Source: Chloroflexota bacterium (lineage in GTDB: Bacteria > Chloroflexota > Anaerolineae > Anaerolineales > E44-bin32). Taken from it: a stretch of DNA of 64,000 bases. Location: positions 1 to 64,000 of the forward strand of contig JADFRQ010000009.1 in NCBI GenBank assembly GCA_022561215.1, read 5' to 3'. Every line of letters starts with the position of its first letter. Positions within the stretch are counted from its first letter, which is position 1. Below are positions 54,371-64,000 of this stretch, one piece after another. The notes below the pieces were generated by a model. That model worked only from the letters and a program-made list of their open reading frames with translations. It had not been told where the DNA came from and ran no database searches. The position numbers were made by a program, and so were the translations under genes.

Positions 54371-54550
54371 TCACTTGACCTTCCAGTTTATCTTTTTCAC
54401 ATGGTTATTCATGCGAACTGCCAAGCGATGGCGTCCCTTTCGACGCCGGCTCTTAATCACCGCTCTGCCGCCACGAGTTTTCATTCGGGCACGGAACCCA
54501 TGCACACGCAGACGGCGGCGAATTTTCGGTTGGTAAGTCCTTTTAGGCAT
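54371..54550 (-). CDS. rpmH: 50S ribosomal protein L34, with C-terminal extension
   Basis: A 59-residue L34 read directly from the minus strand. It begins [19 protein letters not shown] and continues [25 protein letters not shown], the full L34 consensus ending at residue 45. A further 14 residues ([14 protein letters not shown]) extend beyond the normal end, whereas L34 usually has 44-47. The extension is basic and could still contact rRNA. A consensus promoter lies upstream. It is the first gene of the rnpA-yidD-yidC cluster. Confidence 0.95.
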   Translation of the reverse strand: MPKRTYQPKIRRRLRVHGFRARMKTRGGRAVIKSRRRKGRHRLAVRMNNHVKKINWKVK

Positions 54551-54591
54551 ACAAATATCTCAAAAGTTCGAATTGGCCGAATTGCCGAAGG

Positions 54592-54620
54592 ATTATACCG
54601 TACCGATTGTACTCGGTCAA
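54592..54620 (-). promoter_or_regulatory. Sigma-70-type promoter of rpmH
   Basis: On the minus strand TTGACC (54620-54615), 17 bases, then a perfect TATAAT (54597-54592). Transcription should begin near 54585, giving a leader of about 35 bases for rpmH. It is the strongest promoter seen in the window. Confidence 0.85.
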
Positions 54621-54671
54621 TTGGAAGTGCGATTCACAGGGATGAGCGTAATTTTTGGTTTATTGTTAAGA

Positions 54672-54700
54672 TTGTCCCATATTTCGGCGTGGGCTATACT
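54672..54700 (+). promoter_or_regulatory. Promoter of the second parA, placed for leaderless translation
   Basis: TTGTCC (54672-54677), 17 bases, TATACT (54695-54700). The expected transcription start, 7 bases on, is 54707, which is the G of the GTG start codon. No ribosome binding site precedes that codon. Confidence 0.6.
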
Positions 54701-54706
54701 GCGGTT

Positions 54707-55474
54707 GTGGGAAGGGTAATTGCAGTTGCAAATCAAAAAGGGGGAGTCGGAAAAACGACGACAGTGATCAATTTGGGAGCTGCGTTGGCCGAGCGCGGCT
54801 ACCAGGTATTAATAATCGACTTTGATCCCCAGGCTGCGCTGACAGCTGGATCGGGTCTCGACCCCTATCATCTCAGCCCCACAACGTATTCCCTCCTATT
54901 AAAAGACGATATCCAACTGCAACAAATTATTCGAAAACTTGGCGATCATCTCTGGCTTGCTCCCGCGGCAGTGGATTTGGCGGCCATTGAATACACGCTT
55001 CCAAAGGAACAAGATCGCAACTTCCGTTTGCAGAAAAAATTGGTTGAAGCAAGGGAGCAGATGGATTACATTTTGATCGATACGCCCCCGAACTTGGGCT
55101 TAATTACGACCAATGCCTTGGTTGCCTCCGATGAGCTTTTGATACCCGTCCAGTGCCAGTATTTGGCAATGCGCGGAGTTCGTGCGCTTCTCGAAACCGT
55201 ATGGCTGGTGCATGATCGTTTCCATCCCGACCTCGACCTTCTTGGGCTCTTACCCACGCTCTACAAGCCCAATTCGAAGCATTCCGAAGATGTCGTTCGC
55301 GAGCTGCGCGCGGTATTCTCAAATCGCGTCTTTGAAACGATAATTGAGCAAGATGAGGCATTGGCCGTCGCGCCAGCGGCGAGAAAAAATGTGCTCGAGT
55401 TTCGATCAGAAAGCCGCGCGGCTGAAAATTATCGACGGCTTGCGGAGGAGGTCGCCAATGGAAGATCGAAATGA
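54707..55474 (+). CDS. Second ParA-family ATPase (orphan)
   Basis: A 255-residue ParA/MinD-superfamily ATPase, only moderately like the main ParA at 49290. It has the deviant Walker A VANQKGGVGKTTTVINLGAAL, LIIDFDPQAALTAGSG (Walker A'), YILIDTPPNLGLIT (Walker B) and VQCQYLAMRGVRALLETV. The GTG start at 54707 gives a normal N-terminus; an upstream frame to 54335 overlaps rpmH on the other strand and is not credible. There is no parB partner. Its end overlaps a membrane protein gene by 17 bases, suggesting that protein as partner. Confidence 0.9.
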   Translation: MGRVIAVANQKGGVGKTTTVINLGAALAERGYQVLIIDFDPQAALTAGSGLDPYHLSPTTYSLLLKDDIQLQQIIRKLGDHLWLAPAAVDLAAIEYTLPKEQDRNFRLQKKLVEAREQMDYILIDTPPNLGLITTNALVASDELLIPVQCQYLAMRGVRALLETVWLVHDRFHPDLDLLGLLPTLYKPNSKHSEDVVRELRAVFSNRVFETIIEQDEALAVAPAARKNVLEFRSESRAAENYRRLAEEVANGRSK

Positions 55475-56597
55475 AGAATCGCTGGATGGCGATGAAGAAC
55501 TCCTGCCACGACGCGGCAACCCTTTTTCGGCAAAGGATGGTTCCCCGGAATCAAGTGCCGTGGATGAGTTTGGCGATATCATCCCTGCAGGAGATGAGCG
55601 CTCGATTGCAGAGAATAACTATTCAAATAATCCATTCACGGAAGAGGAGGACGCCATCCTTCCCCGACCTCGAGAGGATGGAAGCCCTGGCGCAGTCGGA
55701 CCGTTGTTGCCCGAGGATATTGCAGCAGTGCCGATGCCCTCCCCGATTGTTGAACCTGAACTTCCCAGTTCAAATCCTGACCCCACCTTCTCGACCTTAG
55801 ACAGGGCTCAGGAAAAACCGCAAGATAGTCTGCCTCCCTTTCTTCGATCTACGAATTCGCAGCGGCCACCGAGCCAACGTAATTTATTGGTTTCAGATAT
55901 TCGAGTGAATTGGCTATTTGAAAAAGCGCATCAGTTGGAAGACCGAATTAATAGAGAAATTGAAAATCCACACTTAAGCAAGTTGTTGTTCGAACAAATC
56001 GGGATTGTGCGCAATCAATCCATTGACACGCGCGATCAGTTTGAAGAGGCAGAGCGCGTGCTCAATGAAGTTGAAAATCGAATTAATTTAGCGGAGCAGG
56101 TCAAGGCATGGTCCGCCTCCATTCGAACTCGCCTAATGCTGTATGAAGCCGTCTTCCTCGTCGCTTTGGGAGCGGGGCTCGCCTTGCTCCCCACATGGAT
56201 AGACACTTTGGCTGGCCGTTTGCTGGATGGGCGCGATCCGGCCATTATTAAGAGCTTTGAAGTGATCGCCAGAAGCATGTTCTACGGTGGCCTGGGGGGG
56301 TTGCTTAGCGCGCTAATCGGCCTGCGAACGCATGGCAGACTTGATGAAGATGTGGATCGTTCCTGGGCAATTTGGTATGTCGCGACGCCCTTTATGGGGT
56401 TGGTATTGGGGGCGCTGCTCTTCCTGGCGACGAGAGCCGGATTGCTGCTTTTTATCCCCACCTCAAGCGGTCAAATTGCTGCCGCCTGGATCTTGTACCT
56501 GGTCAGCTTCCTGCTCGGGTTCCAGCAAAACATCGCCTACGATGTGATTGAACGCCTATTAAGCCCGTTTAATTTTGACCATCGACGTTTGTCATAA
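55458..56597 (+). CDS. Membrane protein with long acidic disordered N-terminus, partner of orphan ParA
   Basis: A 379-residue protein. Residues 1-150 are Glu/Asp/Pro/Ser-rich and probably disordered. Residues 160-225 are a coiled coil (WLFEKAHQLEDRINREIENPHLSKLL ... ERVLNEVENRINLAEQVKAW). Residues 230-370 carry about four to five membrane helices (LYEAVFLVALGAGLALLPTWI, FYGGLGGLLSALIGL, TPFMGLVLGALLFLATRAGLLL, AAWILYLVSFLLGF). No family is recognised. The ATG with GGAGGAGG lies inside the end of the ParA gene, so the two are coupled and perhaps act as a membrane-anchored positioning pair. Confidence 0.75.
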   Translation: MEDRNEESLDGDEELLPRRGNPFSAKDGSPESSAVDEFGDIIPAGDERSIAENNYSNNPFTEEEDAILPRPREDGSPGAVGPLLPEDIAAVPMPSPIVEPELPSSNPDPTFSTLDRAQEKPQDSLPPFLRSTNSQRPPSQRNLLVSDIRVNWLFEKAHQLEDRINREIENPHLSKLLFEQIGIVRNQSIDTRDQFEEAERVLNEVENRINLAEQVKAWSASIRTRLMLYEAVFLVALGAGLALLPTWIDTLAGRLLDGRDPAIIKSFEVIARSMFYGGLGGLLSALIGLRTHGRLDEDVDRSWAIWYVATPFMGLVLGALLFLATRAGLLLFIPTSSGQIAAAWILYLVSFLLGFQQNIAYDVIERLLSPFNFDHRRLS

Positions 56598-56599
56598 AA

Positions 56600-57886
56600 T
56601 TAATCTTCGAGACGCTTGATGACCGCGCCCAGCTTGCTAAGTTTCTCATCAATTCTTTCGTAGCCTCGGTCGATTTGACCAATATTCGATATTTGGGACG
56701 TTCCTTCCGCGCTCAATGCGGCCAGAAGGAGCGCCATTCCTGCGCGGATATCTGGGCTGTCCAGGTACTCACCAATCAATCGATTAGGGCCGGAGACAAT
56801 GCAGCGGTGAGGATCACAGAGCGTTATGCGCGCGCCCATGGAGAGCAATTTGTCGGTGAAGAACATTCTGCTGGGGTACATCCAATCATGGAAAAGCACG
56901 GTGCCCTTGCATTGAGTCGCCAAAACGATGGCGATACTCATCAGATCGGTAGGGAATGCCGGCCACGGCATAACGCTAATTTGGGGGATGGCGCCTCCAA
57001 GATCCGGTACGATTTCCAACAATTGACCCTGGGGCACAGTAATATCGCCATTGTTTACTTCCCAGGTCACTCCTAGGCGGCCAAATACCATTTTGACCAT
57101 ATCGAGGTGCTCAGGCGCCGCGTTCCGAATCGTGATGCTGCCACCGGTTACTGCAGCCGCCCCGATAAAGCTGGCAACTTCCAAATAGTCGGGCCCTATC
57201 GTAAACTCGCCGCCCCCCAAACGCTCGACACCATCAATGTGCAACGTGTTGGACCCGATATTTTCGATTTTTGCCCCCAGATGATTAAGGAAGTGGCAAA
57301 GTTCCTGAACATGTGGTTCCGAGGCAGCATTGCGAATGGTTGAATGGCCTTTAGCCGTAACAGCGGTCGCGATGGTGTTTTCGGTTGCAGTCACGCTCGC
57401 TTCATCTAACAGGATATTCGCGCCGTGCAGCCCGTCCGGCGCCGAAAGTTTGAACACCCGCCCGCTGTAGGTAACTTCAACGCCGAAATCCTTAAGCGCG
57501 AGAAAGTGAGTATCGACTCGGCGACGGCCGATCACGTCTCCTCCGGGTGGAGGAAGTTGAATTTCGCCCATCCTCCCGAGCATGGGGCCAGCGAGAAGAA
57601 TGGAGGCCCGAATGTTGCGGCACAAATCGGGGTCGAGAACGGCATTCGACAATTGACGTGCTCGCAAACGCCAACTATGTGGGCCAAGGATTTCGATATC
57701 CACTCCTAAGCTGGAGAGCAAATCATGCATTGTCTTAACATCGCCGATAGCAGGTATGTTATGCAGTGTAATTTCCTCCTCGGAAAGAATACATGCACAG
57801 AGCATCGGCAGCGCTGCATTTTTATTTCCTGAGGGCGTAACCTCGCCCTGCAGACGGTGACCACCTTCGATAATTAATGTACCCAT
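56600..57886 (-). CDS. murA: UDP-N-acetylglucosamine 1-carboxyvinyltransferase with Asp at the catalytic Cys position
   Basis: A 428-residue MurA that adds enolpyruvate to UDP-GlcNAc, the first committed step of peptidoglycan. The catalytic Lys is in PSGNKNAALP (Lys 22), and the active-site loop is LPPPGGDVIGRRRVDTH. The residue matching Cys 115 of E. coli is Asp 117 here. Enzymes with Asp at this position are known to work but resist fosfomycin, which alkylates the Cys. The gene has its own upstream promoter and ends 2 bases from the convergent membrane protein gene. Confidence 0.96.
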   Translation of the reverse strand: MGTLIIEGGHRLQGEVTPSGNKNAALPMLCACILSEEEITLHNIPAIGDVKTMHDLLSSLGVDIEILGPHSWRLRARQLSNAVLDPDLCRNIRASILLAGPMLGRMGEIQLPPPGGDVIGRRRVDTHFLALKDFGVEVTYSGRVFKLSAPDGLHGANILLDEASVTATENTIATAVTAKGHSTIRNAASEPHVQELCHFLNHLGAKIENIGSNTLHIDGVERLGGGEFTIGPDYLEVASFIGAAAVTGGSITIRNAAPEHLDMVKMVFGRLGVTWEVNNGDITVPQGQLLEIVPDLGGAIPQISVMPWPAFPTDLMSIAIVLATQCKGTVLFHDWMYPSRMFFTDKLLSMGARITLCDPHRCIVSGPNRLIGEYLDSPDIRAGMALLLAALSAEGTSQISNIGQIDRGYERIDEKLSKLGAVIKRLED

Positions 57887-58048
57887 AAGAATCTACTTAA
57901 TCTTCCACCTGAAAACTCACGCATACGTGAAGCCTCGCTTTCGGATCGATTGTGGCTTGATTTTCGCAATAGCGGTACTAAGAGAAACGGGTTCTCAATT
58001 CCCATGGGCCAGAGCATCGCATCCACCTCGCATCTTCCCATGGGGCCA

Positions 58049-58077
58049 ATTCTAACGAAGCCTCGTGCGAGGGTCAA
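58049..58077 (-). promoter_or_regulatory. Sigma-70-type promoter of murA
   Basis: On the minus strand TTGACC (58077-58072), 17 bases, TAGAAT (58054-58049). The start point would be near 58042, leaving an unusually long leader to the ATG at 57886. Confidence 0.65.
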
Positions 58078-58242
58078 ATTAGTCGCTGAATAGCGTCGTG
58101 GAAGGAGGGTCACCTTCGAAATCGAAAGATGACATTGCAATGGCCATTTGGGGCATTCAAAAATGAGCGTCCAGGGAGTGCCTGATCGCACGCCATTTGT
58201 CGAATTGCAAGGCATTTCCCTTCTGTGGCGCAGGGTGGTCTA

Positions 58243-58251
58243 TGGTAAAAT
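58243..58251 (+). promoter_or_regulatory. Extended -10 promoter next to a GTG start
   Basis: TGGTAAAAT is an extended -10 element (TG-N-TAAAAT). Transcription would begin about 58257-58259, directly before the GTG at 58260. Confidence 0.5.
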
Positions 58252-58259
58252 AGGTCTTC

Positions 58260-61240
<2,981 letters not shown>

Positions 61241-61417
61241 CTTGATTAAGCAGCAAGCCGGCACAGCAGCCTTTCCATGGGAGAGCGCCTCTCGCTGATT
61301 AAAGGAAGCGGGCTACCCACTCGAATGCCTAAAACACTCAAGATGACCTCATCATCATTATGATGCTGTGCACGGAGGCATGGGAAAAAGACGGCTTCAC
61401 CGGGAGATAGTCTGCTC

Positions 61418-61894
61418 TTGATCGAACAAGAAAAACGACCGCTTCGTATCCTGGTGTTGTGTGTAGGTAATTCCTGCCGATCGCAGATGGCCGAGGCTTG
61501 GTTCCGCAGTTTGTCTGCGGCGATGATCCACGTTCGCAGCGCGGGCATTGAACCTTCGGGGTATATCCATCCAATGGCCGAAGAAGTGATGCTGGAGCGT
61601 GGCGTTTCATTGGGCAATCAATCTTCGAAATCGGTCGATCGATTTGTAAATCAGCGTTTCGATTATGTCATAACCGTTTGCGCAGAAGCTGAAGACGCAT
61701 GCCCTGTTTTTCCTGGCGCCGCCGAGAAAATTCATTGGGATTTTAAGGATCCCGCCAGATCGAAGGGTTCCGAATCGGAAAGGTTAGAAAAATTTCGCCA
61801 GGTGCGTGATGAGCTGCAAAATAAAATCGCCGAATTTCTACAGCAACTCAATCCGGATACGCATCCTGATCCGCAATCTTCACTGACGCTTTAG
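61418..61894 (+). CDS. Thioredoxin-coupled arsenate reductase / low-molecular-weight phosphatase family
   Basis: A 158-residue protein of the LMW-PTP fold. The P-loop is VLCVGNSCRSQMAEAWF (Cys-x5-Arg). ITVCAEAEDACPVFPGAAEKIHWDFKDPA carries the two extra Cys of arsenate reductases of the S. aureus ArsC type, which relay the disulfide to thioredoxin. It would reduce arsenate to arsenite. The start is a TTG with GGGAG about 11 bases upstream; no ATG is available. No arsR or pump gene is adjacent, although a broken ArsB-like transporter lies at 26594. Confidence 0.88.
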   Translation: MIEQEKRPLRILVLCVGNSCRSQMAEAWFRSLSAAMIHVRSAGIEPSGYIHPMAEEVMLERGVSLGNQSSKSVDRFVNQRFDYVITVCAEAEDACPVFPGAAEKIHWDFKDPARSKGSESERLEKFRQVRDELQNKIAEFLQQLNPDTHPDPQSSLTL

Positions 61895-62033
61895 CAGTTC
61901 TTCTCCATCACAATTCTCCTTTGGCGATTTAATTCGTGTTGGCTCTCTTTTCTTCACAGGCAACTACCCGGCCAATCAAATGGGTGTGCGAATTTGATTG
62001 CCGCCGCGACGCGGATCTGAAATTCCCACGAGC

Positions 62034-63050
62034 CTAAGGAACCCAGTGCAGAAATACCTCTAAAATTCGCAAATTTTGTTCGAAATCAGTCGTCCCGTGT
62101 GTGGACAGTTCGATTTCTACTGTGGGAATCCCCGCATTTGCAGCCCAATCGGCCATGGTGCCGGTGTAGTGACAGTTGCCCAAAATCGGCGGGTATGGAT
62201 AGGTGCTGACGGAAGCGACGGCTTGCGCTAATCCCACGGAAATTTTATTTTCCGGAAATCCACCAGCAAAGATCCCTAACCCAGCCGAGTGATAACTTAT
62301 GAGCGCGGCGATATCCTCCTGGATGATGAAAGTTCGTAGCGCCTTGGTCTCTGGTTCAGATCCCGGAAATCGACCGCCAGTTAGCTGGACCAAATTCCAA
62401 CACCCACCTTTGGGTAATTCCGATTGCCAATCTCTATTCCAATTCCTATTTAAATCCACAGCATTGGCGTTTCCACGGCCCAATGGACCTCTTTCCAAAG
62501 CTGCGCCATCTGGATTAAGCGCGCGTAATATGTTGAGGCTGATTTTCTCAGGTATCGCGTCTGGATTTCGACTCAAATGTGCGATCAACTCTTCCGCCAG
62601 GGCAATTGTGTTCCATTCATAACCTCCGTGAATGCCAGCAACAATCATCAGATTGCGAGATCCATTTCCAAATTGATAAATTTCGAGCGGACGTCCTTCA
62701 ATCGACTTTCCAATGATCAGAGGCTCATTTGCTGCCAATTCCGTTGCATCGGACGATGTGAGCGCACTGGGATTGGAGAGCTCTTCTCCTGCGCTAAACC
62801 TAAATTGCGGAGTTGCAGTCCATTCAGAAGGAAGTGATTGAGCAGGCGGGGGAGGAGTATTAACGCGTGGTCCCTCAGGGTCATTGACAACATTCTTACT
62901 TACGATGCATCCTACTAGCAGAGGGATCGAAAGCAAGTGAAAAAGCCAGGACCATATTTGGGGGAATCGGCTTTTTTTGCGTCTTCCCCCAGGAACTCGT
63001 AAATTAATTTTTGATCTCGCTCCGGAAAGTGTGTTGAGCTGTTTAAGCAT
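62034..63050 (-). CDS. M14-type zinc carboxypeptidase, lipoprotein
   Basis: A 338-residue protein with a long basic n-region and a lipobox-like LLSIPLLVGC-I (Cys about 48). The M14 zinc site is HGGYEWNT (His and Glu). Substrate binding is by LRALNPDGAALERGPLG and VDLNRNWNRD, the third zinc ligand is in SYHSAG, and the catalytic Glu is in IPTVEIELSTHG. It resembles murein-peptide amidase (MpaA)-like or gamma-D-Glu carboxypeptidases that trim peptidoglycan peptides. It is divergent from the kinase gene; the stop is TAG. Confidence 0.85.
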   Translation of the reverse strand: MLKQLNTLSGARSKINLRVPGGRRKKSRFPQIWSWLFHLLSIPLLVGCIVSKNVVNDPEGPRVNTPPPPAQSLPSEWTATPQFRFSAGEELSNPSALTSSDATELAANEPLIIGKSIEGRPLEIYQFGNGSRNLMIVAGIHGGYEWNTIALAEELIAHLSRNPDAIPEKISLNILRALNPDGAALERGPLGRGNANAVDLNRNWNRDWQSELPKGGCWNLVQLTGGRFPGSEPETKALRTFIIQEDIAALISYHSAGLGIFAGGFPENKISVGLAQAVASVSTYPYPPILGNCHYTGTMADWAANAGIPTVEIELSTHGTTDFEQNLRILEVFLHWVP

Positions 63051-63248
63051 ACCTCAAGTATTTTACTCAAATAGGGTTTTTGAACCACAGAGGATTGACG
63101 GATGGTGAGTATTCGCAAAAACGGAGATCACGCCAACGATAAAAATCCAACACCTGGGCCGATTACCAGACTACGGTGGTCAAAGCAAACGGGCTTTGCT
63201 ACAATTGAGACTACCCAACGATCAGCATTTTATTCGGTCAAACAATAC

Positions 63249-64000
63249 ATGCCTCTTCAGCCAAGCGATGTATTAAAGGACCGTTATCGCATTGAGGATA
63301 TCCTGGGTCAGGGCGGCATGGGGGCAGTTTATCGTGCTCAGGATATGAATCTCGGTGTGGACGTAGCGGTCAAAGAGAACCTCTTCATAACCGACGAGTA
63401 TGCTCGTCAATTTCGGCGTGAGGCAAATATTCTCGCTAGCCTTCGGCATCCGCATCTTCCCCGAGTGACGGACCATTTTGTAATCGAAGATGAAGGTCAG
63501 TACCTTGTCATGGATTATGTCAAGGGGGAGGATTTACGCGATCTACTTGAGAAAAGCGATGTAATTGCCGAAGAGCAAGCACTGCCCTGGTTCTTGGAGA
63601 TCTGTGATGCTTTGGCCTATTTGCATACACGGACGCCTCCCATTCTGCATCGAGACATCAAGCCAGGGAATATTAAAATTACGCCGGATGGCCACGCAAT
63701 ACTTGTGGACTTCGGCTTGGCGAAAATTGTCGAGGGAGGATCAAAAACAACCACGGGGGCAAAGGCGATGACGCCCGGATTTTCTCCTCCAGAGCAGTAT
63801 GGAACAGGCTCCACAGATGCGCGCACAGATGTTTATTCACTTGCGGCAACTCTCTACGCTACGTTATGTGGTGCAATTCCGGAAGATGCCCTCGAGCGGG
63901 CGATGGGCAGAGAGATTCTGACCCCGCCGCGCAAGTGGAATCCAAAAATCAGTTCGGGTGTCGCCCGCGCGATTGAGAAAGCGCTTTCCATTCCGCCAAG
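63249..64000 (+). CDS. Serine/threonine protein kinase, 3' truncated
   Basis: The N-terminal 250 residues of a Hanks-type kinase running off the window. The Gly-rich loop is ILGQGGMGAVYRAQD; the ATP Lys is in VAVKENLF; the catalytic loop is ILHRDIKPGNIKI; DFGLAK is the metal-binding motif; and TPGFSPPEQYG is the activation segment end. Later domains (often PASTA, TPR or a sensor) are not visible. ATG 63249 gives the usual short N-terminus. An in-frame ATG at 63102 with AGAGG would add 49 residues that do not look conserved. An extended -10 box TGCTACAAT (63197-63205) favours the later start. Confidence 0.92.
   Translation, partial: MPLQPSDVLKDRYRIEDILGQGGMGAVYRAQDMNLGVDVAVKENLFITDEYARQFRREANILASLRHPHLPRVTDHFVIEDEGQYLVMDYVKGEDLRDLLEKSDVIAEEQALPWFLEICDALAYLHTRTPPILHRDIKPGNIKITPDGHAILVDFGLAKIVEGGSKTTTGAKAMTPGFSPPEQYGTGSTDARTDVYSLAATLYATLCGAIPEDALERAMGREILTPPRKWNPKISSGVARAIEKALSIPP

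Larger units (their letters stand above)
57887..58259. other. murA leader and divergent promoter region
   Basis: No gene is supported. It contains the murA promoter (58049-58077) and a leader of about 155 bases. Two CCCATGGG palindromes (58002-58009 and 58037-58044) in the leader could pair with each other. The extended -10 box of the next gene ends at 58251. Confidence 0.5.

Noticed and set aside
44341-54600. parS or DnaA-box cluster marking the replication origin
   Set aside because: No parS-like palindrome or run of TTATCCACA-type boxes was seen on reading; the gene order alone suggests origin proximity.
54335-54706. Long N-terminal extension of the second ParA
   Set aside because: It runs antisense through rpmH and its promoter, has no homology to ParA, and the GTG at 54707 gives the normal N-terminus.

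Overview
The window looks like a chromosomal segment of a Chloroflexota bacterium, most likely Anaerolineae-like. This is inferred from content and style, not from a database match. The clues are many short lipoproteins with Pro/Thr-rich linkers, DUF4173, DUF362, CapA, NAGPA and DUF1028 proteins typical of that phylum, an rpmH-rnpA-yidD-yidC-khpB-parA-parB cluster without dnaA beside it, and no outer-membrane assembly or LPS genes. Coding density is high, both strands are used, and TAG is a normal stop codon here.

Layout. 1-9.9 kb: envelope and secreted proteins (5'-truncated subtilase, DUF4173 membrane protein, LamG-type protein, Flp-like pilin, S41 lipoprotein protease, small lipoprotein). 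10.0-12.7 kb: tRNA-Lys, greA with its own promoter and a hairpin leader, and lysS. 12.9-18.8 kb: a coupled DUF362 / lipid-flippase-like / PHP operon, two small membrane proteins and a CapA-type lipoprotein with a substrate-binding-like front half. 19.3-22.7 kb: ftcD, a MaoC hydratase, a repeat-rich spacer and an aquaporin. 22.9-29.2 kb: a region of decay, with one frameshifted hydrolase and two neighbouring genes (anion transporter, Usp) each broken by one in-frame TAG, among intact NAGPA, winged-helix and CBS genes. 29.4-34.5 kb: secreted hydrolases, a Crp/Fnr regulator and two thioredoxin-fold proteins. 34.7-43.9 kb: fatty-acid/CoA genes (acyl-CoA dehydrogenase, acyl-CoA synthetase, thiolase-like plus OB-fold protein) mixed with a large carbohydrate-binding lipoprotein and two membrane proteins.

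44.3-54.6 kb is a long minus-strand origin-type cluster: rpmH, rnpA, yidD, a PQQ-propeller lipoprotein, yidC, khpB, a PfkB kinase, parA, parB, panE, fabG, nusB, tatA/B and tatC. Its members join ribosome assembly, membrane-protein insertion, chromosome segregation and Tat export. Divergent from rpmH lies a second parA with a translationally coupled membrane protein. The window ends with murA (Asp in place of the catalytic Cys), a polytopic membrane protein, gyrB, an ArsC-type reductase, an M14 peptidase and a 3'-truncated Ser/Thr kinase.

The most promising leads are the thiolase/OB-fold pair that has lost both the thiolase nucleophile and the zinc cysteines, the orphan ParA-membrane protein pair, a roughly 130-base element found twice directly after stop codons, a greA leader with a terminator-like hairpin, and several promoters placed so that translation would be leaderless. 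No CRISPR array, phage module, insertion sequence transposase or rRNA gene was seen.
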